A program made the translations under genes and the position numbers. The notes beneath the pieces were generated by a model. It was not told the DNA's origin and did no database searches. It was given only the letters and a program-made list of their open reading frames with translations. From the NCBI RefSeq assembly GCF_050947875.1, contig NC_134569.1, positions 190,460,067 through 190,524,066 of the forward strand: a DNA stretch of 64,000 nucleotides, given 5' to 3'. The DNA comes from Dermacentor variabilis (lineage: Eukaryota; Arthropoda; Arachnida; Ixodida; Ixodidae). Positions 1-7,697 of the stretch are shown here, piece after piece. The number at the start of each line of letters is the position of its first letter. Within the stretch, counting starts at the first letter, position 1.

Positions 1-739
1 CATGTCCTTCTTTTAACCGTGAAGCTACGCTTTATGTCCGCGATAACGAGAACAAGGAATGATATTTTATATACCTTAAAAGTCTATATATTGCGGACAA
101 ATATCGGTGTATATAAGCATGGGGACTATGTGGGTGCCGTGAAGAAAACGTTTTGTTGAAATCTTTGTGTACTTCAGACGCTTAGAAAAAAAAAAGTCGA
201 CTGCTAGCCGGTGTAGGAACATTGTAAGTTGATTAATGCCACCCTATGTATCAGTGAAATAGAAATTCTATACAAAATGACTATACAGTTTAGGCGGCCC
301 ATACCGCAATCGATTCACTGTTTTCTTTCGCGGCTGATGTCAGTTATGACTGGCTAAGACCAAAGTCAAACTCTGAAACGATAGCTCGGTGTACATTCGG
401 TGATGAAATGTAGCCTTTATTTACCAATTTCGCCTAGTTTCAATGATCGTCAGCCTACCGATCACAATTTCAAACTGGAGGCGATTCAACTTTGACCATT
501 GGGTATCTGCTGGTTGTGGTATCGACGAGAATAGCGCAAGAGCCTCTTGGTATGTGCCAAAATTGTCAATTTTCTGCCTGTTGCAATATGGACACGTAGA
601 GGACTTGAGGAACTAGGAACGTGTTCGAACTACAACATACGCGTTCAGTATGCGATATAGGAATGGTCCAATTCATGACCAGTCGTCGATAAATAATGTG
701 CCACGTTTACGCCAGGTATACGTACTCCTAACAAGCTGC

Positions 740-820
740 TTGAGCCAACTTTAACGCGATAGCGTTAAGGGCCCGGTGTCCCCCCAAAATCTGGTGTCGG
801 AACCCCGCGTCGGACGTCGT
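740..820. repeat. Possible fragment of a dispersed tick repeat
   Basis: The string TTAACGCGATAGCGTTAA (751-768) is an imperfect palindrome and is followed by GGGCCCGGTGTC and a GTCGG-rich stretch. From memory this resembles a GCGATAGCGTTAAGG repeat scattered widely in tick genomes. The boundaries cannot be set from the sequence, and the assignment rests on recall rather than alignment. Confidence 0.35.
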
Positions 821-965
821 TTTCGACAAAATGATTTTCAAACCAGCCATAACCAAGGTCCTCCATTTGGCGCAAGAAGGCGATTTAATTGAATGCCTCA
901 ATCTGAAATACGCCGAAAAATTGTAACGTATGACATACACACAAACCGACAGACATGATAGTGGC

Positions 966-985
966 GGATTGTAATTTTACAATCC
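966..985. repeat. Perfect 8-bp inverted repeat with 4-base loop
   Basis: GGATTGTA and TACAATCC flank ATTT. Each unit has a copy, and no function is implied. Confidence 0.6.
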
Positions 986-1094
986 GAGAAAATATAACTA
1001 TGTTACGCGAAAACTCAAAGAAACGCCTTTCCCAGCGCTTCACCATTGATGGACCGCCAACGGAGTCCGCCATTTGCAGGCGCCGGCTCGTGAG

Positions 1095-1647
1095 TAGACA
1101 GTTTTAGTTTAGCGTGCGCAACTATAGCGTACGCTATACGCTATAATATAGCGTACGCTAAGCAGCGCACGTTTTCTACAATTTTAGTTGGCCGGCGATA
1201 TCTTCGGATCTCAGAGGCCATATGCCGTCGTTGCGGCTATTTCGCGCCTTTAGCGACAGGTGGCGCTGACATCTCGAACGTTTCTTTCGTTAGGCTTCGA
1301 CTCGTTCGAAACGAGAAGCGAACTCGAAGACAGCACGAGGTTATCCATAATACTCTGTCGTCGAAGCGGCCTGAGACTAAGCGAAAGCCGTTTACACAGT
1401 CATTTGCTACGAACGATGTGCATTTTACAAAAGCAACGCCAAATTCAATTCGAAGTGGGCAGCCGGGACCGCCGCCGTGTTTCCCGCAAGCTCCGCAAAC
1501 CCCGCAAAAACGCTAACGCTAACTCGTTTGCGTTGCGTACGCCCGCTATACCCGCTATTTCGTTTAGCGTTCAGCGCATGCGCAGTGACGACCCGCTATT
1601 TTTTAGCGTACGCAATGGAATAGCGTACGCTTTACTAAAACTGTCTA
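1095..1647. mobile_element. MITE-like TIR element (U1 copy)
   Basis: The segment begins TAGACAGTTTTAGT and ends with its reverse complement ACTAAAACTGTCTA. The terminal inverted repeats extend imperfectly to about 26 bases, through AGCGTRCGC, and then into further TAGCGTACGC motifs. TA at each edge is consistent with a TA target-site duplication, as made by Tc1/mariner-type elements, although the usual CAGT start is displaced by two bases. At about 550 bp with no transposase it is non-autonomous. A perfect 16-base palindrome TATAGCGTACGCTATA lies at 1123-1138 with another TAGCGTACGCTA just downstream. The large open frame starting at 1260 mostly translates this element. The same position in every unit shows it was present before amplification. 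The superfamily is unresolved. Confidence 0.75.
1123..1138. repeat. Perfect 16-bp palindrome TATAGCGTACGCTATA
   Basis: The sequence equals its own reverse complement. A second palindromic core TAGCGTACGCTA follows at about 1150-1161, so the 40-base stretch can form a cruciform or a long hairpin. It lies just inside the left end of the MITE-like element. Confidence 0.8.
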
Positions 1648-2240
1648 ATATCTCGGGGGCGACGGAGTGGTGCGCCCAGTTCCTTGCAATGCCTCCAGAT
1701 GGCGCTCGCCTACGCCGCGTCGGGCCGCACGCTGGAAGCCCCATTTCTTCCGGAAAGCCCCCCTTCGTGGCTAGCGTTCGCAGCCGACGTTTCCCGGTAA
1801 ACATTACAGGTACAAATGCTCCAGTTGCCGGGAAGTGTGAGAAGCAGTCAGGGATCTTTGAATGCTGTCACGTGCCACTCTTAAACGCGAAGCATAAGCG
1901 TGCTCCATTTTTTAACAGATCTATTTGATATATTGCTGAATAAAATGCAGAGGCAGAATAAACAACACAGGTCAAAAGCGGAGAAGGAGGAAAGCGAGCT
2001 GCCTGATCAGATGATGCATGAACGCAGGATGACGTCATGCTTTAGTGGAGGAGGGCTAAAAGTGCACGAGAGCCAGTTATCGGGGGCCGATCCACCACAT
2101 ACATCTTCAGGTCGAGCACGGGCGCATGATGGATAGCATTGCCGCAAAACGCAGCCAGCATTGTTTAGGTACTGCTATTTCAGTAAGTATTTCAACAGTG
2201 GTTCTATGAATAAACACAATATACTTTCACGTGTTTCAAT
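1648..2240 (+). other. GC-rich segment with candidate terminal exon and AATAAA cluster (U1)
   Basis: A pyrimidine-containing acceptor CCATTTTTTAACAG ends at 1918. It is followed by an open frame to the TAG at 2134-2136 that is rich in Lys, Glu and Gln (about residues DLFDILLNKMQRQ onward). AATAAA hexamers follow or overlap at 1939-1944, 1957-1962 and 2209-2214. A CRE-type TGACGTCA lies at 2030-2037 and E-box CACGTG at 1869-1874 and 2228-2233. A one-base deletion breaks this frame in U5 and U9. It could be a terminal exon or chance. Confidence 0.25.
2209..2214 (+). terminator. Candidate polyadenylation signal AATAAA (U1)
   Basis: The last of three AATAAA hexamers is followed 15-45 bases on by a G/T-rich stretch (CACGTGTTTC, GTAGAAGTGTTCTTGG), the arrangement expected of a cleavage and polyadenylation site. 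The Ruka-type SINE in U3, U4 and U6 is inserted inside this downstream G/T-rich part. Confidence 0.3.
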
Positions 2241-3100
2241 GTAGAAGTGTTCTTGGCCCTTATATCGCGTCTACTTGTATCCGCTGATGTACGCATGAAT
2301 TTTCGAGGGCATGGGCATATGAGCAAAGGTAGGCTGCACAAGACAGCTAGGATTATGTTAAATGCTTTCTTCCAACCTTGTTGAGTGTTTGCCTATTGCA
2401 CTTTTTTCTTGCGCTGATGAAATAATGTTGCGCAAGACTAGTGCATAAACACGCCTTCAGCAAAGCCGCATAATAGAGACGTAGCGGTTAAGAGATATAA
2501 ATAAATAAGCATTAGTAGTGCTCGTCGTCTTATATTCGGTATGCGGATAGTGTGTCACGAAGTAATTTGAAGAAAGTTTCGTAATTACTAGCAAGTTACA
2601 CGTGCTTTTGCCTGTGCGTTGCTTTTATGTGATCGATTGTGCCCAGAAATGGTCAACTACGCAGTAATTTGAGGAGCAATTCTTACCGCCTTGTAGATCA
2701 ACAGTCCAAAGATGTATTAAGAGTATGTACATCACCGGGATATTAAAAAATGCACACATCGATCCACTTTAATAAGATTGGGAAGCTTTCCAAGCATATT
2801 AGCGCCTATGCAAATAACGTAACGACAAAAGTTGCAATGTTCCAATACAGATTTTCATCAAGCAAACAAAAGAAAAGAAAAAAAAGAAAAGGTCGCAGGT
2901 GGCGTCCATTTATTTCTTCTACATTTGCGCTTATATTCGTTTTGGCGTGCTTCGATTTGTACTCCTGTGGTTGACGAGCATGTATTCACAGTTGTGATAG
3001 GCCGTCGGTACGCCTGCGAAAGTGTTCTTTCAGAACTACCGGGCCAGAAGCGTTTAGAAATCGTTGTATATTAATTACCCATTGCGTTTCATTTTCCTGT
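2241..3100. other. Non-coding stretch with A-rich tract (U1)
   Basis: I see no gene. The only marked feature is an adenine-rich run of about 28 bases at 2863-2890, made of A runs interrupted by G or C. The short open frames over it owe their Lys/Arg richness to that run. Confidence 0.65.
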
Positions 3101-4205
3101 GCTGCCCTCTGCCGCAAACAGCTGGAAACATTTTCGAAGGGCGTCGGGGCTTTCGCCGGTTGATTTGTGTACCTGCGCCCACGGTGAGTGCGCTTCATGT
3201 GTGCGTTTCGCGGATCGATAATCATTAATAATGTTTTCTCCGGGCAGAATGTCGTTCGTGGAAGCCACGAAGCAGTCAATGACTACTGGGTGAGGGGGCC
3301 TGTGTGCGCTGTTGTGCAAACGGTGCGACCGATAAAGGCACGTGAAGTTCCGTTTGCCGACAAGGCTGCCTTGGAGTTTGAGGTCGCTGATTTTAGACTT
3401 GAATCTCGCATTTGGTATTTTTGTTAAACATTATTATCACATTTCGCATATTCAAAAGGTATTCGAGCGCAGCCTTCTACGCCGGATTTATCGAAGCGGT
3501 AAACTTGTTTGCGTAGACATCTACAGGCGCAGATCGTTGAGCGTCAGATATTCTGTAAAAGGTGCATCGCTGATATGAAATAATCTCTGAACGTAGCAAA
3601 ACATACATATCTGCGCATATGTGCCGAGTTGTACCACCCGGAGACGCGACAATATGAGCTGCCGAGCCACTTCAACAATGGCAACTGTGATCCAGATAAC
3701 ATATTACGGGCTGTTAATTTATTTCTGATTCTCGCTTTCTTGAACTCCATCATACTCAGGAGTTTGCGCGTACCAGGAAACGTTTTTGAGAAAACTGTAC
3801 TCGCATAATTTAAGTGCTCATTTACAGACCGTGTCGTTCTCTCGCGTAATGTTGGATGCCATCGGTGAGACAGATTGTACAACTGAGAGAGGCAGTTGTT
3901 TCTTCTTGTGTATACGAAATGCACCGGCTCTTGTTTCTCGCTTGACACAGAGGCAAACAATGCATCTCTGGAATTGTCAAATGTGTCGGCTTAGCTGCAA
4001 ATATTGCCCCAACGATCTACGTAGCGAATGCGAACGGACACATACGGCAACGGTGGCGTACAGATTTTGGCACAACGCTGCGTCACCGCTTGCCGCTTAT
4101 ATTGTATACGCGCCTTGCGAAGTGGAGTGTAGTCGATTTCTAATCGCAAACGACAGCACTGAGCTATGAAAGGTCTTTCGTTCTTTCTAACTGCTTCCCT
4201 TTCAG
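3101..4205. other. Non-coding stretch with decayed or chance open frames (U1)
   Basis: A 127-codon plus-strand frame (3786-4169) and a 138-codon minus-strand frame (3544-3960) overlap. Between U1 and U2 the plus frame differs by five amino-acid-changing and three silent substitutions, roughly the neutral ratio. The plus frame contains CxxCxxxCxxC followed by CERTHT, a weak resemblance to a Cys/His metal-binding segment but without the spacing of a C2H2 finger. A possible mini-intron (GTGAGT at 3184, CAG at 3245-3247) also lies here. Confidence 0.55.
3102..3115 (-). promoter_or_regulatory. CTCF-like motif
   Basis: On the minus strand the sequence reads GCGGCAGAGGGCAG. It matches the CTCF consensus CCASYAGRKGGCRS at 12 of 14 positions and its last ten positions fully. 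A ten-position match of this degeneracy is expected by chance about once in three units, so the sequence alone is weak support. U6 carries a change in the last base of the motif. Confidence 0.2.
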
Positions 4206-4206
4206 C
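4184..4206 (+). promoter_or_regulatory. Candidate splice acceptor (U1)
   Basis: TTTCTAAC (branch-like, 4184-4191), TGCTTCCCTTTCAG and then CTCAAG. The AG is at 4204-4205. It is a good match to branch point, pyrimidine tract and AG, although the branch A would be only about 15 bases from the AG. It is conserved in all eleven full units. Confidence 0.3.
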
Positions 4207-4952
4207 TCAAGTCCACCAAAAGTGTGTGCACGAGCACGACGGCATTAGGCTTAACATTGGCTAAACAGCATCAGCATTGACTCAAACTCCATGTGCACGG
4301 ATGGCGCGGGAGGGTTGAATCTTGTGCATTTCAACCTTTAGGCATGTTTTTCCACACTTTGACGGCGATTAATACGATACACAAGCGAAGGCGCTGTCGC
4401 CATTTCGCGTCGTCAGTTTGATAGCCGATCGCTTAGGCTTCGTTGGCCGGCGCACTGATTTTCTCGGTGCTGTTGACAAGAAAGCCCGTCGCAGTGCGGC
4501 AACTCGCGCTCGTCGGCTGCGTCGTGTTCGGCCTGATATGATATTGTGCTTTCAGTGACGCATTGTACTAAACAGTTGGTTACTCGTTGACGTGAGCGTC
4601 TTGTCGGTTTCGTATCGACCCAGTCTTACCGCGCCTTCAATGAGTACGTGAAGCCACGCGCGCGCTGCCACCACCAGCATGTGAGGGCCGACCTTGCAAC
4701 AAGACTTCGTCCTCAACGTGATATTTTAAAGCGTTGCCCAAGTATAACTCAAGGGCTTTTGGTTAATGAATTGACCAGCCATCAACGAAGGGCGCAGTCC
4801 ATACGACAACCTAGTCGCCTTTTGTTTAAAAGTTGACTTGCAGTCTTAAGCTACACATGTTTTCGGCACCGCGCTGACGCTGACGAGCTACCAGTGGAGT
4901 TTCAAGGCAATACATGACACGAGCGTTTCTAGCCGCGTGCGTCCGAGCGCTT
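4207..4952. other. GC-richer stretch, no convincing gene (U1)
   Basis: CG-rich sequence with two arthropod-initiator-like TCAGT motifs (4413-4417 after CGCCATTTCGCG, and 4552-4556), neither with a clear downstream element. Possible donors are GTGAGC at 4592 and GTGAGG at 4681, both with poor exon-side context. Haplotypes A and B differ at many positions here. U11 carries its private 22-base insertion at the equivalent of 4794. A short open frame of 62-66 codons is broken by that insertion. Confidence 0.4.
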
Positions 4953-4975
4953 ACTTTTTTTCTTTTCTTTTACAG
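4953..4975 (+). promoter_or_regulatory. Strong candidate splice acceptor (U1)
   Basis: An almost uninterrupted pyrimidine tract (ACTTTTTTTCTTTTCTTT) is followed by TACAG (haplotype A) or GACAG (haplotype B) and then GGGACTTTCC. The acceptor is present in all eleven full units. Confidence 0.4.
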
Positions 4976-5120
4976 GGGACTTTCCCGGCACGCGGGGTTG
5001 CGCACGACCCTTCCAAGATGTTTCGCGACTAACCCGCTAGGCCTGGGCGCATGCGCCGTCGCACCATGAAAAGTCCAGATTTGCCTCAGGCGAGAAGGGA
5101 ACAAAAGGATTCCGGAGTAG
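4976..5120 (+). other. Candidate 145-bp internal exon (U1)
   Basis: The segment is bounded by a strong acceptor (AG at 4974-4975) and a near-consensus donor, GGAGTAG followed by GTAAGTGGG (GT at 5121). Inside, an in-frame TAA at 5030 is followed by ATG at 5051 and a better-context ATG at 5066 (CGCACCATGA); the frame is open to the donor and leaves one base over. Equivalent segments begin 75 bases before the corresponding ATGs at 10612, 16403, 22194, 27756, 33563, 39122, 44683, 50244, 55804 and 61386. It opens with GGGACTTTCC, an exact kappaB-type decamer, probably by chance. No transcript evidence is available. Confidence 0.28.
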
Positions 5121-5129
5121 GTAAGTGGG
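5121..5129 (+). promoter_or_regulatory. Strong candidate splice donor (U1)
   Basis: GTAAGTGGG after GGAGTAG matches the donor consensus through position +5 and is present in each full unit. Its nearest plausible downstream acceptor is in the next unit, at 7478-7479 for this copy. Confidence 0.4.
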
Positions 5130-5182
5130 AGAAAGCGTTCCCGCACACAAAAGACGATGTTAACATGCGAAATGTCACCGAA

Positions 5183-5339
5183 GTCGTGGCGCAGTGGTTA
5201 GGGCGCCGGCCTCGGCTTCGGGAGGTGGCGGGTTCGAATCCCACCGCCGGCGGAGACCCACCGCATAAAGGGTACAAGTGTCTCCCCTGCCCGGAGCATG
5301 GCTGCAATTCGTGGGATGTGCACTTGGGGGGGCGCTGCT
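5183..5339 (+). mobile_element. tRNA-derived SINE (U1 copy)
   Basis: A tRNA-like head (5183-5253) contains an A box TGGCGCAGTGG at 5187-5197 and a B box GGTTCGAATCC at 5231-5241, 33 bases apart, as in RNA polymerase III internal promoters. The T arm pairs four of five positions, but the acceptor ends GTCGTGG and CCGGCGG do not pair, so this is a retroposon head rather than a tRNA gene. A non-tRNA body follows (ACCCACCGCATAAAGGG, CCCTGCCCGG). The 3' end and target duplication are not clear, so the end is approximate. The U1 copy has one extra G in the tail. Confidence 0.75.
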
Positions 5340-5562
5340 AACTCCGCTGCGTCATTCTTCAAACCAGCTTAAAGTGGCTAGAAGCATGACGCTCTGTGGT
5401 TGCTGACATAACTCATTCGGTCGTAGACCTGAGTGGTATGTCTGGCAATTCACGCGTAAATTAATCCCCACCAAAAAATACCCGCGTTGCCGTAACAGTA
5501 GCGGAGGTTGCGGCAAAAAATCGCCACCGGTGCCTCTTCTTTTTTTCTTTTTACCCCCAAAA
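5340..5562. other. Spacer between the resident SINE and the next unit (U1)
   Basis: No gene. It contains two A runs (near 5474 and 5515) and a pyrimidine-rich run of TTCTTTTTTTCTTTTTACCC near 5537-5556, whose length varies by one T in U4. Confidence 0.6.
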
Positions 5563-6655
5563 CATGTCCTTCTTTTAACCGTGAAGCTACGCTTTATGTC
5601 CGCGATAACGAGAACAAGGAATGATATTTTATATATCTTAAAAGTCTATATATTGCGGACAAATATCGGTGTATATAAGCATGGGGACTATGTGGGTGCC
5701 GTGAAGAAAACGTTTTGTTGAAATCTTTGTGTACTTCAGACGCTTAGAAAAAAAAAGTCGACTGCTAGCCGGTGTAGGAACATTGTAAGTTGATTAATGC
5801 CACCCTATGTATCAGTGAAATAGAAATTCTATACAAAATGACTATACAGTTTAGGCGGCCCATACCGCAATCGATTCACTGTTTTCTTTCGCGGCTGATG
5901 TCAGTTATGACTGGCTAAGACCAAAGTCAAACTCTGAAACGATAGCTCGGTGTACATTCGGTGATGAAATGTAGCCTTTATTTACCAATTTCGCCTAGTT
6001 TCAATGATCGTCAGCCTACCGATCACAATTTCAAACTGGAGGCGATTCAACTTTGACCATTGGGTATCTGCTGGTTGTGGTATCGACGAGAATAGCGCAA
6101 GAGCCTCTTGGTATGTGCCAAAATTGTCAATTTTCTGCCTGTTGCAATATGGACACGTAGAGGACTTGAGGAACTAGGAACGTGTTGGAACTACAACATA
6201 CGCGTTCAGTATGCGATATAGGAATGGTCCAATTCATGACCAGTCGTCGATAAATAATGTGCCACGTTTACGCCAGGTATACGTACTCCTAACAAGCTGC
6301 TTGAGCCAACTTTAACGCGATAGCGTTAAGGGCCCGGTGTCCCCCCAAAATCTGGTGTCGGAACCCCGCGTCGGACGTCGTTTTCGACAAAATGATTTTC
6401 AAACCAGCCATAACCAAGGTCCTCCATTTGGCGCAAGAAGGCGATTTAATTGAATGCCTCAATCTGAAATACGCCGAAAAATTGTAACGTATGACATACA
6501 CACAAACCGACAGACATGATAGTGGCGGATTGTAATTTTACAATCCGAGAAAATATAACTATGTTACGCGAAAACTCAAAGAAACGCCTTTCCCAGCGCT
6601 TCACCATTGATGGACCGCCAACGGAGTCCGCCATTTGCAGGCGCCGGCTCGTGAG

Positions 6656-7208
6656 TAGACAGTTTTAGTTTAGCGTGCGCAACTATAGCGTACGCTATAC
6701 GCTATAATATAGCGTGCGCTAAGCAGCGCACGTTTTCTACAATTTTAGTTGGCCGGCGATATCTTCGGATCTCAGAGGCCATATGCCGTCGTTGCGGCTA
6801 TTTCGCGCCTTTAGCGACAGGTGGCGCTGACATCTCGAACGTTTCTTTCGTTAGGCTTCGACTCGTTCGAAACGAGAAGCGAACTCGAAAACAGCACGAG
6901 GTTATCCATAATACTCTGTCGTCGAAGCGGCCTGAGACTAAGCGAAAGCCGTTTACACAGTCATTTGCTACGAACGAAGTGCATTTTACAAAAGCAACGC
7001 CAAATTCAATTCGAAGTGGGCAGCCGGGACCGCCGCCGTGTTTCCCGCAAGCTCCGCAAACCCCGCAAAAACGCTAACGCTAACTCGTTTGCGTTGCGTA
7101 CGCCCGCTATACCCGCTATTTCGTTTAGCGTTCAGCGCATGCGCAGTGACGACCCGCTATTTTTTAGCGTACGCAATGGAATAGCGTACGCTATACTAAA
7201 ACTGTCTA
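6656..7208. mobile_element. MITE-like TIR element (U2 copy)
   Basis: The right end reads TATACTAAAACTGTCTA, which matches the left TIR better than U1's TTTACT and is probably ancestral. The second palindrome is broken to TAGCGTGCGCTA near 6711. Confidence 0.75.
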
Positions 7209-7479
7209 ACATCTCGGGGGCGACGGAGTGGTGCGCCCAGTTCCTTGCAATGCCTCCAGATGGCGCTCGCCTACGCCGCGTCGGGCCGCACGCTGGAAGC
7301 CCCATTGCTTCCGGAAAGCCCCCCTTCGTGGCTAGCGTTCGCAGCCGACGTTTCCCGGTAAACATTACAGGTACAAATGCTCCAGTTGCCGGGAAGTGTG
7401 AGAAGCAGTCAGGGATCTTTGAATGCTGTCACGTGCCACTCTTAAACGCGAAGCATAAGCGTGCTCCATTTTTTAACAG

Positions 7480-7697
7480 ATCTATTTGATATATTGCTGA
7501 ATAAAATGCAGAGGCAGAATAAACAACACAGGTCAAAAGGGGAGAAGGAGGAAAGCGAGCTGCCTGATCAGATGATGCATGAACGCAGGATGACGTCATG
7601 CTTTAGTGGAGGAGGGCTAAAAGTGCACGAGAGCCAGTTATCGGGGGCCGATCCACCACATACATCTTCAGGTCGAGCACGGGCGCATGATGGATAG
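7480..7697 (+). other. Candidate downstream exon of a cross-unit transcript (U2)
   Basis: Begins after CCATTTTTTAACAG (AG at 7478-7479). The first two bases complete a codon with the single base left by the donor-side frame at 5120, giving Asp, and the frame then runs 71 codons to the TAG at 7695-7697. The joined product would be about 90-95 residues, basic and charged, with no domain that I recognise. The phase match has a one-in-three chance of being accidental. In the equivalent place U5 and U9 carry a one-base deletion that shifts the frame, so those copies could not encode the same product. Confidence 0.18.

Larger units (their letters stand above)
1..1094. other. Left non-coding stretch of the unit (U1)
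   Basis: No gene is supported here. Visible elements are a TATATAAG motif at 110-117 without a convincing initiator at the right distance, an A run after 183 whose length varies between units, an inverted repeat at 751-768, and a 20-base hairpin at 966-985. The short open frames on both strands are not supported by any start context, splice signal or recognisable motif. Position 74 is triallelic across the array (C, T or G). Confidence 0.7.
1..5562. repeat. Macrosatellite unit U1 (5562 bp), reference copy
   Basis: Full repeat unit, used here as the reference for internal positions. Unit starts are set at the CATGTCCTTC that opens the window and recurs at 5563, 11123, 16914 and so on. Private features are CAGTAAGTA at 2181-2189 (CAATAAGTA elsewhere), an extra G in the SINE tail near 5330, and CCCGCGTTGCC near 5480. 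It carries haplotype A in the 3750-4950 segment and TTTACT at the right MITE end. It shares the variant GTGATAGG (about 2995) with U10 only. No SINE insertion is present at the 2237 site. Confidence 0.97.

Noticed and set aside
110..117. TATATAAG as a promoter
   Set aside because: There is no initiator-like sequence 25-35 bases downstream and no supported transcript starts there.
751..768. Inverted repeat as a transposon end or replication origin
   Set aside because: There is no matching partner end in the unit and no target duplication; it fits better as part of a dispersed-repeat scrap.
3184..3247. A 64-base intron (GTGAGT to CAG)
   Set aside because: The ends fit, but there is little pyrimidine tract, no open frame is restored by removing it, and such pairs occur by chance; kept only as a note.
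3786..4169. Cys-rich frame as a zinc-finger gene
   Set aside because: The CxxC pairs lack C2H2 spacing and a second His, the minus strand is equally open, and changes between units are mostly amino-acid-altering.
4976..4985. GGGACTTTCC as an NF-kappaB (Dorsal/Relish) binding site
   Set aside because: An exact decamer match, but single, with no partner sites, and lying immediately after a splice acceptor; related degenerate forms are expected about once per unit by chance.
5183..5253. A functional tRNA gene
   Set aside because: The acceptor-stem ends do not pair, no clean anticodon stem can be drawn, and the sequence continues into a SINE body.
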